Shown: positions 7,060-15,668, counted from the stretch's first letter. The stretch: 48,481 nucleotides of DNA from Candidatus Aceula meridiana (GCA_030765185.1 JAVCDE010000030.1:1-48481); one strand, 5' to 3'. Program-made: numbers and translations. Notes: generated by a model not told the origin, from the letters alone.

Positions 7060-8676
7060 ATGAAATTCGTGAGTATTTTTTTTCTCTCTTTTTGTATTCT
7101 TGTCCAAAGCGCTCAAGCGCAGACATTAACTCCTAGCCTTAAAGTCAATTCTGTTAATCCTAAGGTCGTCAACTGGCTTAAATCAAATCTCTCTTCTACA
7201 GGACTACCTTTTAGTTTTCAGATACCTGAAAATAAGAGGAAAGAGGCGTATTTAAAAATGGAAGATTCATTTTCTGTAACCGGAATTGTTGAGCGGATGA
7301 TTGTTGGAGAAGGTACCTCAATCTATGATATCGCGGTTTGGCAGATTGTTCTTACCATGTTAGGCGGTAAGGAAAATTTAGAGCGAGCTTTTTCTCCTGT
7401 TAATATTTATTGGCAAGGTCAGCTAGGTGAGCTTTATAATATCCGGGCTGGTTTTTCGGGCCAGCCTTTTGTTTATAATCCTCACTATCCAGGGGCGGTA
7501 ACATCAAATCTTAAAAAGTTTGGGAAAAGGGGTTTTGTCTTTCGCATTTTAAATGCAAATGGAAAATATCGAACAGAAGATCCGCTAGATGGTAAGACAG
7601 AGTCTGATGGATTTCCTAATTCTGCGCGTATTCACTGGGAAGATTGGAAACCAATCGCCGGAGAAAATGCCTGGGTTGTTATATCGGCTCTTCAATTATT
7701 TCATAAGAAATATTATCAAGGCGACGGCACTTATCAAAAATCTTCTAAAGCGATAGAATTGTCTTTGGCTAAAGAGATTGCACGGGCAGGCCTTTTTCTT
7801 CAAGCGAGAAATGGGGGCATCCGTATGGCACCGCTGGGCACGTATTATTATTTAATTGATATTGATGAGACTTTGTCTATGGGTAAGATTACGCAACAGT
7901 TAGACGATTACGCGAAAAAGGTTTCAGAGGGAGAGGTTAAGAGGTCAGAAAAAAAGCGATACATTAAAGACAAGGCATATTTGGAGCATCACATTTGGTA
8001 CTATGAAGAAATTTCATCAGAAAATAATTTATCTTGGTATGCGGCCTTGCGAATGCTTTATGACATAACAGGTAAAAAGATCTATAAAATGGGAATGAGG
8101 GACATAGAGTCTTATATGAAATCAGTTTGGAATCCAAAAGAAAATTATTTTTATCAAGGGGCTCATTTTGTTAACGGAAAGTGGCAGTCTAATACGAAAC
8201 ATTTTGCAACTGATGTTCAGAATTGGGCCATTATTGTTTTAGGGCCTAAAAAGCTTGATCAATGGTTTGGTGTTGGGACAGCTTATAAAATATGGAGGGC
8301 GACAAAGAGAATATCCGGAGTGGTTAATAAAGAAGGAGACATATTAGGCGTTGGCTTTAGCAGAGAGAAGGAAAGGATTTCTATCGAATGGACAGCAGGC
8401 GCGATCTTTGCTTTGCGAGCCCTTGTTAATTATTATCAAGAGAGTCATCCTTCTTGGGCCAAACAGGCTGAGCGCGATATTAAGACGATGCGAAACGCGA
8501 TGGAGACGTATAAAATTGTTGTCTCGGAAAGTGAAGAATCTTATTCCTATTCTTCCAGGCGGGATTGGATTCCGTTTGGTTGGTTTTCACACGACCCTGA
8601 GGTCTTAAGTCTTGTTTCATCCGCGTGGATTGTTCTTGTGGATACTAATTTTAATCCTTTTTACTTTCCAAAATAA
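7060..8676 (+). CDS. Secreted protein of unknown function, possibly alpha/alpha-toroid-like
   Basis: A 538-aa protein with a clear signal peptide (residues 1-20, cleavage after AQA). No catalytic signature is recognised. The mature part is rich in aromatic residues and has repeated helix pairs such as ENAWVVISALQLFHKKYY, NLSWYAALRMLYDITGKK, and SIEWTAGAIFALRALVNYYQ. Helical hairpins with conserved Trp/Tyr are typical of (alpha/alpha)6 barrels such as glycoside hydrolases, epimerases and lyases acting on polysaccharides, so a carbohydrate-active fold is a guess. It lacks a visible ribosome binding site. The CDP-alcohol transferase gene starts 2 bases after its stop, suggesting a cell-envelope role. 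Confidence 0.6.
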   Translation: MKFVSIFFLSFCILVQSAQAQTLTPSLKVNSVNPKVVNWLKSNLSSTGLPFSFQIPENKRKEAYLKMEDSFSVTGIVERMIVGEGTSIYDIAVWQIVLTMLGGKENLERAFSPVNIYWQGQLGELYNIRAGFSGQPFVYNPHYPGAVTSNLKKFGKRGFVFRILNANGKYRTEDPLDGKTESDGFPNSARIHWEDWKPIAGENAWVVISALQLFHKKYYQGDGTYQKSSKAIELSLAKEIARAGLFLQARNGGIRMAPLGTYYYLIDIDETLSMGKITQQLDDYAKKVSEGEVKRSEKKRYIKDKAYLEHHIWYYEEISSENNLSWYAALRMLYDITGKKIYKMGMRDIESYMKSVWNPKENYFYQGAHFVNGKWQSNTKHFATDVQNWAIIVLGPKKLDQWFGVGTAYKIWRATKRISGVVNKEGDILGVGFSREKERISIEWTAGAIFALRALVNYYQESHPSWAKQAERDIKTMRNAMETYKIVVSESEESYSYSSRRDWIPFGWFSHDPEVLSLVSSAWIVLVDTNFNPFYFPK

Positions 8677-8678
8677 TT

Positions 8679-9260
8679 ATGTGCATTATCAAGTATATTC
8701 CAAACGTATTAACATTTTTTAGATTTGTTATCTCTGCAATGCTTGTTTTTGATGCGATTGATGGGCAGGCTTCAGCGTATTTTGCGCCATTATTTATTTT
8801 GGCTGCCTTAACGGATTTTCTAGACGGTTTTATCGCGCGAAAATTTAATGTCATGAGTGTCAGGGGTGCGATGTTAGACGGATATGCGGATATCGCGCTT
8901 TATTGTTCTGTGTTGGTGTGCATTTGGTTTTTATTTCCATACACGGCGAAGAAGTATCTGATTACTTTTGTGGGATTAATTGGTTTGCAGATTTTTTCTT
9001 GGGGTTTTTCATATCTTAAGTTTAAGCGGATTACCAGCTACCACACTTATAATGCGAAATTCTGGGGTCTTATGCTGTTTGTTTCGATTGGATTTCTTTT
9101 TGTTTTTTCAAACGACTTTTTACTAGTTCCAATGTTTATTATTGCTGCCATTTCTTTGGTGGAAGACATTGCGATTACGAGTGTTCTGCCTTGCTGGAAG
9201 AGTGACGTAAAAAATTTTGTCAGGGCTTTGCGGATTCGCAAGGAATATGTAAAATTGTAG
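8679..9260 (+). CDS. CDP-alcohol phosphatidyltransferase family protein
   Basis: A 193-aa membrane protein with several helices and a complete family signature: D46-x2-D49-G50-x2-A53-R54-x8-G63-x3-D67-x3-D71. These enzymes transfer a phosphatidyl group from a CDP-alcohol to a second alcohol (for example PgsA, PssA, Pis). The acceptor cannot be deduced, and the length is near that of phosphatidylglycerophosphate synthases. The start has no Shine-Dalgarno and sits 2 bases after the preceding stop, so it is probably translated by coupling. It is the last gene of the pair before the cold-shock promoter region. Confidence 0.85.
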   Translation: MCIIKYIPNVLTFFRFVISAMLVFDAIDGQASAYFAPLFILAALTDFLDGFIARKFNVMSVRGAMLDGYADIALYCSVLVCIWFLFPYTAKKYLITFVGLIGLQIFSWGFSYLKFKRITSYHTYNAKFWGLMLFVSIGFLFVFSNDFLLVPMFIIAAISLVEDIAITSVLPCWKSDVKNFVRALRIRKEYVKL

Positions 9261-9274
9261 ATATATTAATAGAA

Positions 9275-9303
9275 TTGACATTTTAAATCATTGAAAAATA
9301 ATC
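9275..9303 (+). promoter_or_regulatory. Possible distal promoter of the cold-shock gene
   Basis: A perfect TTGACA (9275-9280) is followed 16 bases later by AATAAT (9297-9302), or 17 bases later by ATAATC. If used, the csp transcript would have a leader of about 200 bases. Confidence 0.3.
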
Positions 9304-9346
9304 ATTTGAGGTGATTTTGGTATTTTTAGTGGTACAAAAGTAATTG

Positions 9347-9374
9347 TTGACTTAATAGCGAAATCATATACAAT
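9347..9374 (+). promoter_or_regulatory. Main promoter of the cold-shock gene
   Basis: TTGACT (9347-9352) and TACAAT (9369-9374) are separated by 16 bases. Transcription would start near 9381, giving a 5' leader of about 125 bases. A long structured leader is typical of cspA-class mRNAs. Confidence 0.6.
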
Positions 9375-9421
9375 AATCACAGTACAAGTCGAGATGAGTA
9401 AATTAAGAAGAGGGATCTGAT

Positions 9422-9454
9422 TCCACAGGGGAGAAGTTTTTCTTGTGGATTTTT
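9422..9454 (+). promoter_or_regulatory. Terminator-like hairpin in the cold-shock leader
   Basis: TCCACA (9422-9427) pairs with TGTGGA (9444-9449). Inner AGAA/TTCT pairs extend the stem, and TTTTT follows at 9450-9454. It lies inside the csp leader, upstream of the ribosome binding site, where it could attenuate transcription or act as a temperature-dependent structure. Confidence 0.4.
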
Positions 9455-9507
9455 GTTTTTGTTCTGTCATCGTTTACTCGCGCTTAATAGGAAAGGAGGG
9501 TAAACTA

Positions 9508-9711
9508 ATGGCAAAAGGAAAAGTAAAGTGGTTTAATGACCAAAAGGGTTTTGGATTCATCGCTCCTGAAGACGGAAGCAAAGATTGTTTCGTTCATCAT
9601 AATGAAATTCAAGGAGACGGTTTTAAGTCTTTAAGTGAAGGACAAGACGTTGAATTTGAAATGGGCGAAGGACCAAAAGGCCCACAAGCAACAAATGTAA
9701 GAAAAGTTTAA
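9508..9711 (+). CDS. Cold-shock protein (CspA family)
   Basis: A 67-aa protein with a single cold-shock OB fold. It contains RNP1 (KGFGFIAP) and RNP2 (CFVHHNEI) and the typical start [16 protein letters not shown]. It binds single-stranded RNA/DNA and acts as an RNA chaperone. The start at 9508 is chosen because AAAGGAGG lies about 8 bases upstream and the product matches the normal family length. The upstream in-frame ATG at 9445 lies in the leader. The long leader, hairpin and dedicated terminator suggest a monocistronic, post-transcriptionally controlled gene. Confidence 0.95.
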   Translation: MAKGKVKWFNDQKGFGFIAPEDGSKDCFVHHNEIQGDGFKSLSEGQDVEFEMGEGPKGPQATNVRKV

Positions 9712-9724
9712 CTTTTCTTCTTGA

Positions 9725-9757
9725 TAGGGCCCGGTATTCTACCGGGCCCTACTTTTA
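9725..9757 (+). terminator. Intrinsic terminator of the cold-shock gene
   Basis: TAGGGCCCGGTA (9725-9736) pairs perfectly with TACCGGGCCCTA (9740-9751) around a three-base loop, followed by CTTTT. Confidence 0.85.
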
Positions 9758-9831
9758 TCCAGCCTTGTTTTAAATCGTAACAAATAAACCGCACAAGTAT
9801 TAATAGCATTAGCACAAAAGGGTGACAAACT

Positions 9832-11451
9832 TTGATTTCATGTAATGATGTATCTCTACAATACGGACAACAAAAACTTTTTTCAAAAGTAAATGCTGTT
9901 TTTAATCCGGGCAATTGCTACGGATTAATTGGGGCCAATGGTTCGGGTAAATCCACTTTTTTAAAAATTCTATCGGGTGAGATTGATACAACCACAGGCG
10001 AGGTTAGCATTTCTAAGGGTAAGCGCATTTCGATTCTAAAGCAGGATCAATTTGCTTTTGATAAATTCTCCGCACTAACGACTGTGATTATGGGACATCA
10101 AAAGCTTTATAAGATTATGACTGAGAAAGACGCGATTTACGCGAAGGAAGATTTTTCTGATAAAGATTCAGAACGTGCCGCGGAGTTAGAGGGTGAGTTT
10201 GCTGATTTAGATGGGTGGAATGTTGAGGCGGAAGCCGGAAAGCTCTTAAGCGATTTAGGACTCCCTAAAGATTTTCATGAAGTCCCGATGAAACAACTTG
10301 AGGCAGGTGTCAAGGTACGAGTGCTGTTGGCGCAGGCATTATTTGGAAATCCGGACATTCTTCTTTTGGACGAGCCTACCAATCATCTGGATTTAGAAAC
10401 CAGTATGTGGTTGGAAGAATTTTTATGTAATTTTGAAAACACAGCGATTGTTGTTTCTCACGACCGCCACTTTTTAGATAAGGTTTGCACGCACGTGGCA
10501 GATATTGACTTTGGAAAGATTCAGCTCTACAGCGGTAATTATAGTTTTTGGCAGGAATCAAGCCACCTTGCGCTTAAACAGCGCGGGGAGGAAAACAAAA
10601 AGATCGCAGACAAACGAAAAGAGCTGCAGGATTTTATCAGACGTTTTAGTGCCAACGCGTCAAAATCAAAACAGGCCACGAGTCGCAAAAAGATTTTAGA
10701 AAAGCTTACCCTAGAAGATATCAAGCCATCGTCACGAAAATATCCTTATATTAATTTTGAACAAGAGCGCCCGGCAGGAGACGATATCTTACGTATTGAA
10801 GGCCTGTCAAAGTCGGTTGAGGGGCAGGTTATTTTTAAGGATTTAGACATCACAGTGGACAATGGCGACAAGATTGCTTTTGTGGGGCCGAATGACGTGG
10901 CCAAGACAACTTTGTTTCAGATTTTAATGGGAGAGAGTGCCGCCGACAAGGGAAGTTTTCGTTGGGGTATATCAACTAGCCAATCGTATTATCCAAAGGA
11001 TAACGCGGAATATTTTGACGTTGAGTACAATCTTTTAGATTGGTTACGCCAGTTTTCGGATAACACCGATGAAAACTTTGTGCGTGGATTTTTGGGGCGA
11101 ATGCTTTTCTCCGGAGAAGAATCTTTTAAGCCTGTTAAGGTTTTGTCGGGAGGAGAAAAAGTAAGGTGTATGCTTTCAAGAATGATGCTTGCGCAGGCCA
11201 ATGTGTTGATTTTAAACGAGCCGACAAACCATTTAGATTTAGAGTCGATTACATCGCTTAACCGTGGCCTTGAAAAATTTAAAGGTACGTTTCTTTTTTC
11301 TTCACACGATCATAAGTTAATTCAGTCTGTGGCAAACCGTATTATTGAAATCACCCCTAAAGGCTATATTGACCGCGCTGATACAACGTTAGATGAATAT
11401 CTAGAAGACGAAAATATTGGGAAGCGCAGACACGATCTGGGGATTCGGTAG
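9832..11451 (+). CDS. ABC-F family ATPase (translation factor type)
   Basis: A 539-aa soluble protein with two ABC ATPase domains joined by a charged helical linker (about residues 235-290) and no membrane segment: the ABC-F architecture of ribosome-binding proteins such as EttA, Uup and YbiT. The first domain has Walker A GANGSGKST (34-42) and Walker B LLLDEPTNHLD. In the second, Walker A is altered to GPNDVAKTT and Walker B reads LILNEPTNHLD (Asp to Asn); the first signature is QLEAG instead of LSGG. These deviations recur in one ABC-F branch, so it may still be functional. The start codon is TTG, as no in-frame ATG precedes the conserved start. A terminator follows at 11490. Confidence 0.9.
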   Translation: MISCNDVSLQYGQQKLFSKVNAVFNPGNCYGLIGANGSGKSTFLKILSGEIDTTTGEVSISKGKRISILKQDQFAFDKFSALTTVIMGHQKLYKIMTEKDAIYAKEDFSDKDSERAAELEGEFADLDGWNVEAEAGKLLSDLGLPKDFHEVPMKQLEAGVKVRVLLAQALFGNPDILLLDEPTNHLDLETSMWLEEFLCNFENTAIVVSHDRHFLDKVCTHVADIDFGKIQLYSGNYSFWQESSHLALKQRGEENKKIADKRKELQDFIRRFSANASKSKQATSRKKILEKLTLEDIKPSSRKYPYINFEQERPAGDDILRIEGLSKSVEGQVIFKDLDITVDNGDKIAFVGPNDVAKTTLFQILMGESAADKGSFRWGISTSQSYYPKDNAEYFDVEYNLLDWLRQFSDNTDENFVRGFLGRMLFSGEESFKPVKVLSGGEKVRCMLSRMMLAQANVLILNEPTNHLDLESITSLNRGLEKFKGTFLFSSHDHKLIQSVANRIIEITPKGYIDRADTTLDEYLEDENIGKRRHDLGIR

Positions 11452-11489
11452 TAGAAGAAAAAAGTAAGGAACATAGGTCTTGAACATTC

Positions 11490-11519
11490 GGGCCGGCTTT
11501 TAAGAAGCCGGCCCTTTTT
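11490..11519 (+). terminator. Intrinsic terminator of the ABC-F gene
   Basis: GGGCCGGCTT (11490-11499) pairs perfectly with AAGCCGGCCC (11505-11514), followed by TTTTT. Confidence 0.9.
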
Positions 11520-11566
11520 GTTTCAAGTTTGTTTCAAGTTAAGCATTTCTCCTTTAGGGAAGATTC

Positions 11567-11595
11567 TTGACGAAAACCTAGCGCAGGCATATACT
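11567..11595 (+). promoter_or_regulatory. Promoter of the small membrane protein gene
   Basis: TTGACG (11567-11572) and TATACT (11590-11595) are separated by exactly 17 bases. The predicted leader is about 98 bases to GTG 11700. It contains a Shine-Dalgarno-like GGAGGAATAGGG near 11620 with no evident gene after it. Confidence 0.55.
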
Positions 11596-11699
11596 TAGTG
11601 AAACCCGCGTCGTTTAAAACGGAGGAATAGGGAGAAGAAAATAATTTCACAAGTAGGCGGTAAGGCTGTTTTAGAGGATTGGGATAAGCAAGGGAGCCA

Positions 11700-11990
11700 G
11701 TGGAAAAAATAAAGAATTTTATAGGGTTCGCTTTAATTGCCCTCGCGATTTTTTGGTTTGGGCACATCAGTGTTTTTATTCAGAAGTCACTTAAAACTTT
11801 TCAACAAATTCAGGAACAGGGTCCTTCTTATGTTCAGATTTTTGTCTTTTTGAACGTGGTTTTTCCCATCATCTGCCTGGCAGGGATTTTAATCGGAGCG
11901 ATTTTGATTCTCCGCAACAATAATTGGGGATATTATATAGGATTTATTTCTGTGCTTGGTTATGCGGCCGTGCAGTTTTTATCTGGGTAA
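11700..11990 (+). CDS. Small membrane protein of unknown function
   Basis: A 96-aa protein with a GTG start (11700), preceded by GGGAGCCA. Three hydrophobic segments are visible: about residues 5-25 (FIGFALIALAIFWFGHI), 44-66 (FVFLNVVFPIICLAGILIGA) and 73-95. No family motif is recognised. It follows the terminator of the ABC-F gene and has its own good promoter, so it is an independent unit, possibly read together with the DUF1456 gene. Confidence 0.6.
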   Translation: MEKIKNFIGFALIALAIFWFGHISVFIQKSLKTFQQIQEQGPSYVQIFVFLNVVFPIICLAGILIGAILILRNNNWGYYIGFISVLGYAAVQFLSG

Positions 11991-12117
11991 GAGCAAGGCA
12001 GTTGACTAATCTGTGTTAGTTTGGGATGGCGTGGAATCTCGGCTGCGCTGGACAAACTCGCTCGGCAATCTATGTCGCCTTTGGCGAAATAAGAAGAGAA
12101 GATAAGGAGCTCGTTTA

Positions 12118-12351
12118 GTGACCAACAACGATATATTAAAAAAGATCAGGGTTGCGTTAAAGCTTAGAGACACAGATATTGTTGATATCTTAAAGCTGGC
12201 TGATTTTGAAATAACAAAATCTCAGCTTTCGGCAATATTTAGAAAAGAAGACCACGAAAAATACGTTAAGTGTGGCGATCAGATTTTAAGACGCTTCTTA
12301 AACGGTCTTATTATCAAACATCGTGGTAAAGAATTCTATAACTCTAAGTAA
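12118..12351 (+). CDS. Single-repeat DUF1456 (YehS-like) protein
   Basis: A 77-aa protein with a GTG start behind AAGGAG (12103-12108). It matches the DUF1456 repeat, with NNDILKKIRVALKL at the start, a KEDHEKYVKCGDQ centre and LRRFLNGLI near the end. Well-known members such as E. coli YehS are about 150 aa and contain two such repeats. This one has a single unit, closest to the second repeat (C-G-D-Q-x-L-R-x-F-L). The function of the family is not established. No second repeat is encoded in the 127 bases upstream. The next gene begins almost immediately downstream. Confidence 0.75.
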   Translation: MTNNDILKKIRVALKLRDTDIVDILKLADFEITKSQLSAIFRKEDHEKYVKCGDQILRRFLNGLIIKHRGKEFYNSK

Positions 12352-12369
12352 TTAATGTCCGGAGAATCT

Positions 12370-13242
12370 GTGAAGAAATTAATAACCATTTTGACTCTGT
12401 TGCTTTTGTCAACATTTGCGTTTGCTCAAGAGAATTCATTATATGAATACAGCGAACTTCCTGATGTTTGCTTTTTTCCAATTTTGGAGGCGCGATGGGA
12501 TGGTAACGGGGTGACTGTTCAGGATTTCAAAAAGTTTACAGAGGACCAAAGGGCTATGTTTGTCGCAGAAGGCATGTCCGAGATAGAGTGGAATACAAAT
12601 TCAAGTATTGAGTATTCGGGGTTAAAAATATTATTGATGAAAGTGGAGAAAAGCGTAGTTGCATTTGTTAGCAAAAACCCTGATACTAAAATGCTGATGA
12701 TACAATTTTTTCAGAAATTCCTCAAAAGCAGAGGAATGCTGATAGAAAATGACGAGATGAATCTTGAGGAAATATGCGAGGGGATTTATTGCAGGAAAGT
12801 TGACTTTAAATTAAAGCAAGAAGATGGGTCTGTGCAAGACGTATCTTTTTCTAAAGTTCCTGTTGCGCAAGAGGGTGCGGTAGTAATTTTTCCAGGTGAA
12901 ACAATTTATTTAGAGGCAGATGAGGGGGAGAATAGCCTAGAAAATCTTCGGGCTGTGGAATCGTTGGTGAATCCAGATAAGACCCTTGTTTTTAAATTTA
13001 GCCAAGAGGAAGACTCTGCGAAGATGACCTTAAATGTTGAAAAGAATCCATTTTCAAAGGCAATAAAGTATCATGCTGAAATAGTTTTTCCGAACGGTGC
13101 GCTTCAACAGACAAGTACCTGCCCGGTTCGCCCCGGGATCGGAGTTTATGAACTTTGGCCTCATCCAATATTTCAAATGCTTTTAAGAGATTTTCGATTG
13201 TTTCCTGAAGGAGACCCAGCAGTTGAGAAGTGTGAATATTAA
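12370..13242 (+). CDS. Secreted protein of unknown function
   Basis: Signal peptide MKKLITILTLLLLSTFAFAQ at the start, so it is exported. GTG 12370 is preferred over ATG 12355 because GGAGA (12361-12365) is well spaced from it and the signal peptide then begins normally. The mature part, about 270 aa, has no recognised motif. It contains several Cys: two close together in EEICEGIYC, one in TSTCP, and one near the C-terminus. It looks like a periplasmic mixed alpha/beta protein. It follows the DUF1456 gene by a few bases and precedes lemA by about 50. Confidence 0.55.
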   Translation: MKKLITILTLLLLSTFAFAQENSLYEYSELPDVCFFPILEARWDGNGVTVQDFKKFTEDQRAMFVAEGMSEIEWNTNSSIEYSGLKILLMKVEKSVVAFVSKNPDTKMLMIQFFQKFLKSRGMLIENDEMNLEEICEGIYCRKVDFKLKQEDGSVQDVSFSKVPVAQEGAVVIFPGETIYLEADEGENSLENLRAVESLVNPDKTLVFKFSQEEDSAKMTLNVEKNPFSKAIKYHAEIVFPNGALQQTSTCPVRPGIGVYELWPHPIFQMLLRDFRLFPEGDPAVEKCEY

Positions 13243-13289
13243 AAAGGTGTAATAATTAACAATTTTAAATAATTTACTGGAGGTAAGAT

Positions 13290-13832
13290 ATGCTTATTTT
13301 ATTAATTATTGTTGTAGTTGTGGGTACGGGCCTAGTTATGTTTTACAATAAAATGGTTCAGGGACGTGTTCACGTGCAAGAGGGCTGGAGCGGTATTGAT
13401 GTTCAACTTAAGAGGCGTCATGACCTTATTCCAAATTTAATTGAGACCGTCAAAGGATATATGAAGCACGAGCAAGAAGTTTTAGAAAAAGTTACAGAAC
13501 TGCGTACTCAAGCTATCCATTCGACGAACATGAAAGGCCGTGCGGCTGCAGAAGGCGGGCTGACACAAGCGCTAAAGTCTATTTTTGCCGTGTCTGAGGC
13601 TTATCCAGATCTAAAGGCAAATCAGAATTTTCTTTCACTGCAGCAAAGTCTAGCGACTATTGAAGACGAGATTCAACTTGCAAGACGGTATTATAACGGA
13701 ACGGTACGCAATTATAATATTTCGATTCAAACTTTTCCAGGTAATATCATTGCCGGAGCTTTTCATTTTAAAGTTGAGGAATTTTTTGAGGCAGATGAAG
13801 ATGACCGCGAAGTTGTAAAAGTCAAAATATAA
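13290..13832 (+). CDS. lemA: LemA family protein
   Basis: A 180-aa protein with one N-terminal membrane helix (residues 1-20) and a helical body. The family start is clear: YNKMVQGRVHVQEGWSGIDV and then QLKRRHDLIPNLIETVKGY. A second conserved part is ARRYYNGTVRNYN. LemA proteins are membrane-anchored helical bundles of uncertain role, usually encoded with a DUF2207 or TPM-type protein, as here (30-base gap). A Shine-Dalgarno (GGAGGT) precedes the ATG. Confidence 0.93.
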   Translation: MLILLIIVVVVGTGLVMFYNKMVQGRVHVQEGWSGIDVQLKRRHDLIPNLIETVKGYMKHEQEVLEKVTELRTQAIHSTNMKGRAAAEGGLTQALKSIFAVSEAYPDLKANQNFLSLQQSLATIEDEIQLARRYYNGTVRNYNISIQTFPGNIIAGAFHFKVEEFFEADEDDREVVKVKI

Positions 13833-13862
13833 ACCTCATCGTTTTATTTTAAGGAGGGGATT

Positions 13863-15623
13863 GTGAGAAGAAAATTTTTTATTACCATTGGCTTGATTCT
13901 CGGAGTTTTGGTTTTTATTGCTTTTTCTTCAGGTGTTGTTTTTGCCCAAGATTTGGAAAAGATTCTTTCCTTTAATAGCGAAATCAGAGTTTCTCCTGGT
14001 GGGACATTGACCGTAACGGAAACCATCCGCGTTAAAGCCCTGGGCAGTAAAATTAAACATGGAATTTATCGTGATTTTCCAACGCGCTATAAGGACAGGT
14101 TGGGAAAAAACCGCGTTTCTGGATTCCAGGTTCTTAATGTTTTGCGTGATGGAAAGCCTGAGCCCTACCATATCAGGGGTATTTCAAACGGCCGGCGTGT
14201 TTATATAGGCGATCCTAACGGATATCTGCGTTCTAGTGAATATACTTATACTTTGACCTACTGGACGGACCGGCAAATAGGTTTTTTTGACAGCCACGAT
14301 GAACTTTATTGGAATGTAACCGGAAATGGGTGGGAATTTCCCATTGAACAGGTATCGGCTACAGTGGAATTGCCCGAAGAGATTCTAGGTCGCATTAATG
14401 GCCTCAATGCATGGGTAGGTTATCAAGGCTCGCGCGAGCAGGGATCTTTTGGTAATTATGATGGTTTTGGTAGGCCGCTTTTTAGAAGCACGCGTCCTTT
14501 GCACCCAACGGAAGGCTTTACTATTGCGATTTCCTGGCCTAAGGGTTATATTGCGCCGCCTACCTTGATTCAACGAATACGATACTTTCTAAGAGACAAC
14601 CAAGGAGTGATTTTTGCACTTTTTGGGTTGCTTGTTGTCCTTGGGTATTATGTGCTGGCGTGGTATTTTTTCGGAAGAGATCCTAAGAAGGGAACTATTA
14701 TTCCGCTTTTTTATCCACCTGAAAAAATTTCTCCGGCGATGATGCGTTGCATTTTTAAAATGGGATATGATAATAAGGCGCTAGCTGCTGCAATTTTGAA
14801 CTTGGCTGTCCAAGGTTGTTTGAAAATTGAGGAAGAGGCGACTCTTTTGGGGTTTGGAAGAAATTATAAAATTAAGAAGACTGAAAAAAGCGCAAGTGAG
14901 CTTCCTCCGGGAGAAAGCGGGTTGATGTGGAGTCTTTTAGGAAGTGACGAGGAGCTTGAGCTTTCAAATAAAAATCATGTACGTATCAGTGCGGCCACGA
15001 ACCGTTTTAAGAATTCAATTCAACGAAAAACCGAATCTGTTTATTTTGCATCGAATATCGGATATTTTATTATCGGTGTTTTGCTTTCCGGAGGGCTTAT
15101 CTTCTTGACCTTAAAGCTTACAGAATTATCACTCCTTTCAGCCGGCTGGGTGGCGTTGTTGTGGTTGATCCTTCTTTTATCAAACGCATTGTTTTATTAT
15201 CTTCTTAAAGCGCCTACGATTCAGGGGCGTAAGCTTATGGATAAGATGGAAGGCTTTAAGATGTTTTTATCTGTGTCGGAGAAAGATAGAATGAATATGC
15301 TTAATCCTCCGGAGAAAACGCCTGAGCTTTTTGAGAAATATTTACCATTTGCATTGGCCTTAGACGTTGAGAACAAGTGGGCTGAGCAATTTTCTGATGT
15401 ATTTGAACGTCTTTCTCAGCAGGGCACAGAGTATCATCCTTGTTGGTATTATGGTAGTTCCTGGAATAGGATTAACGCGGGTGGATTTGCCGATAGTCTT
15501 GGCAGCAGCTTTTCCGGCGCGATCGCCTCTTCGGCAATGGCCCCTGGCTCAAGTTCTGGCTTTGGGGGCGGTGGAGGCTTTTCCGGTGGAGGAGGTGGCG
15601 GAGGTGGCGGAGGTGGCTGGTAA
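13863..15623 (+). CDS. DUF2207 membrane protein with Gly-rich tail
   Basis: A 586-aa protein with GTG start behind AAGGAGGGG. A signal peptide (1-28) leads into a DUF2207 extracytoplasmic domain (for example TETIRVKALGSKIKHGIYRDF). A helix follows around residues 247-270, then a cytoplasmic part containing two more helices (about 402-450), and a C-terminus made almost only of Gly, Ser and Trp. This is the standard partner of LemA. The Gly-rich tail is typical for the family and may tether or cluster the protein. The molecular function is not known. Confidence 0.9.
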   Translation: MRRKFFITIGLILGVLVFIAFSSGVVFAQDLEKILSFNSEIRVSPGGTLTVTETIRVKALGSKIKHGIYRDFPTRYKDRLGKNRVSGFQVLNVLRDGKPEPYHIRGISNGRRVYIGDPNGYLRSSEYTYTLTYWTDRQIGFFDSHDELYWNVTGNGWEFPIEQVSATVELPEEILGRINGLNAWVGYQGSREQGSFGNYDGFGRPLFRSTRPLHPTEGFTIAISWPKGYIAPPTLIQRIRYFLRDNQGVIFALFGLLVVLGYYVLAWYFFGRDPKKGTIIPLFYPPEKISPAMMRCIFKMGYDNKALAAAILNLAVQGCLKIEEEATLLGFGRNYKIKKTEKSASELPPGESGLMWSLLGSDEELELSNKNHVRISAATNRFKNSIQRKTESVYFASNIGYFIIGVLLSGGLIFLTLKLTELSLLSAGWVALLWLILLLSNALFYYLLKAPTIQGRKLMDKMEGFKMFLSVSEKDRMNMLNPPEKTPELFEKYLPFALALDVENKWAEQFSDVFERLSQQGTEYHPCWYYGSSWNRINAGGFADSLGSSFSGAIASSAMAPGSSSGFGGGGGFSGGGGGGGGGGGW

Positions 15624-15668
15624 AAAGAACAAAGGAGAGAATTAAGTAATTTTTTTAAAGTGTTGTGG

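Noticed and set aside
12026-12118. 30-codon frame ending on the DUF1456 GTG (TAGTG overlap)
   Set aside because: No ribosome site, no motif, and atypical composition; not supported as a gene.
15367-15645. 92-codon + frame overlapping the end of the DUF2207 gene
   Set aside because: It only reads the Gly-rich tail DNA in a second frame and has no family features.
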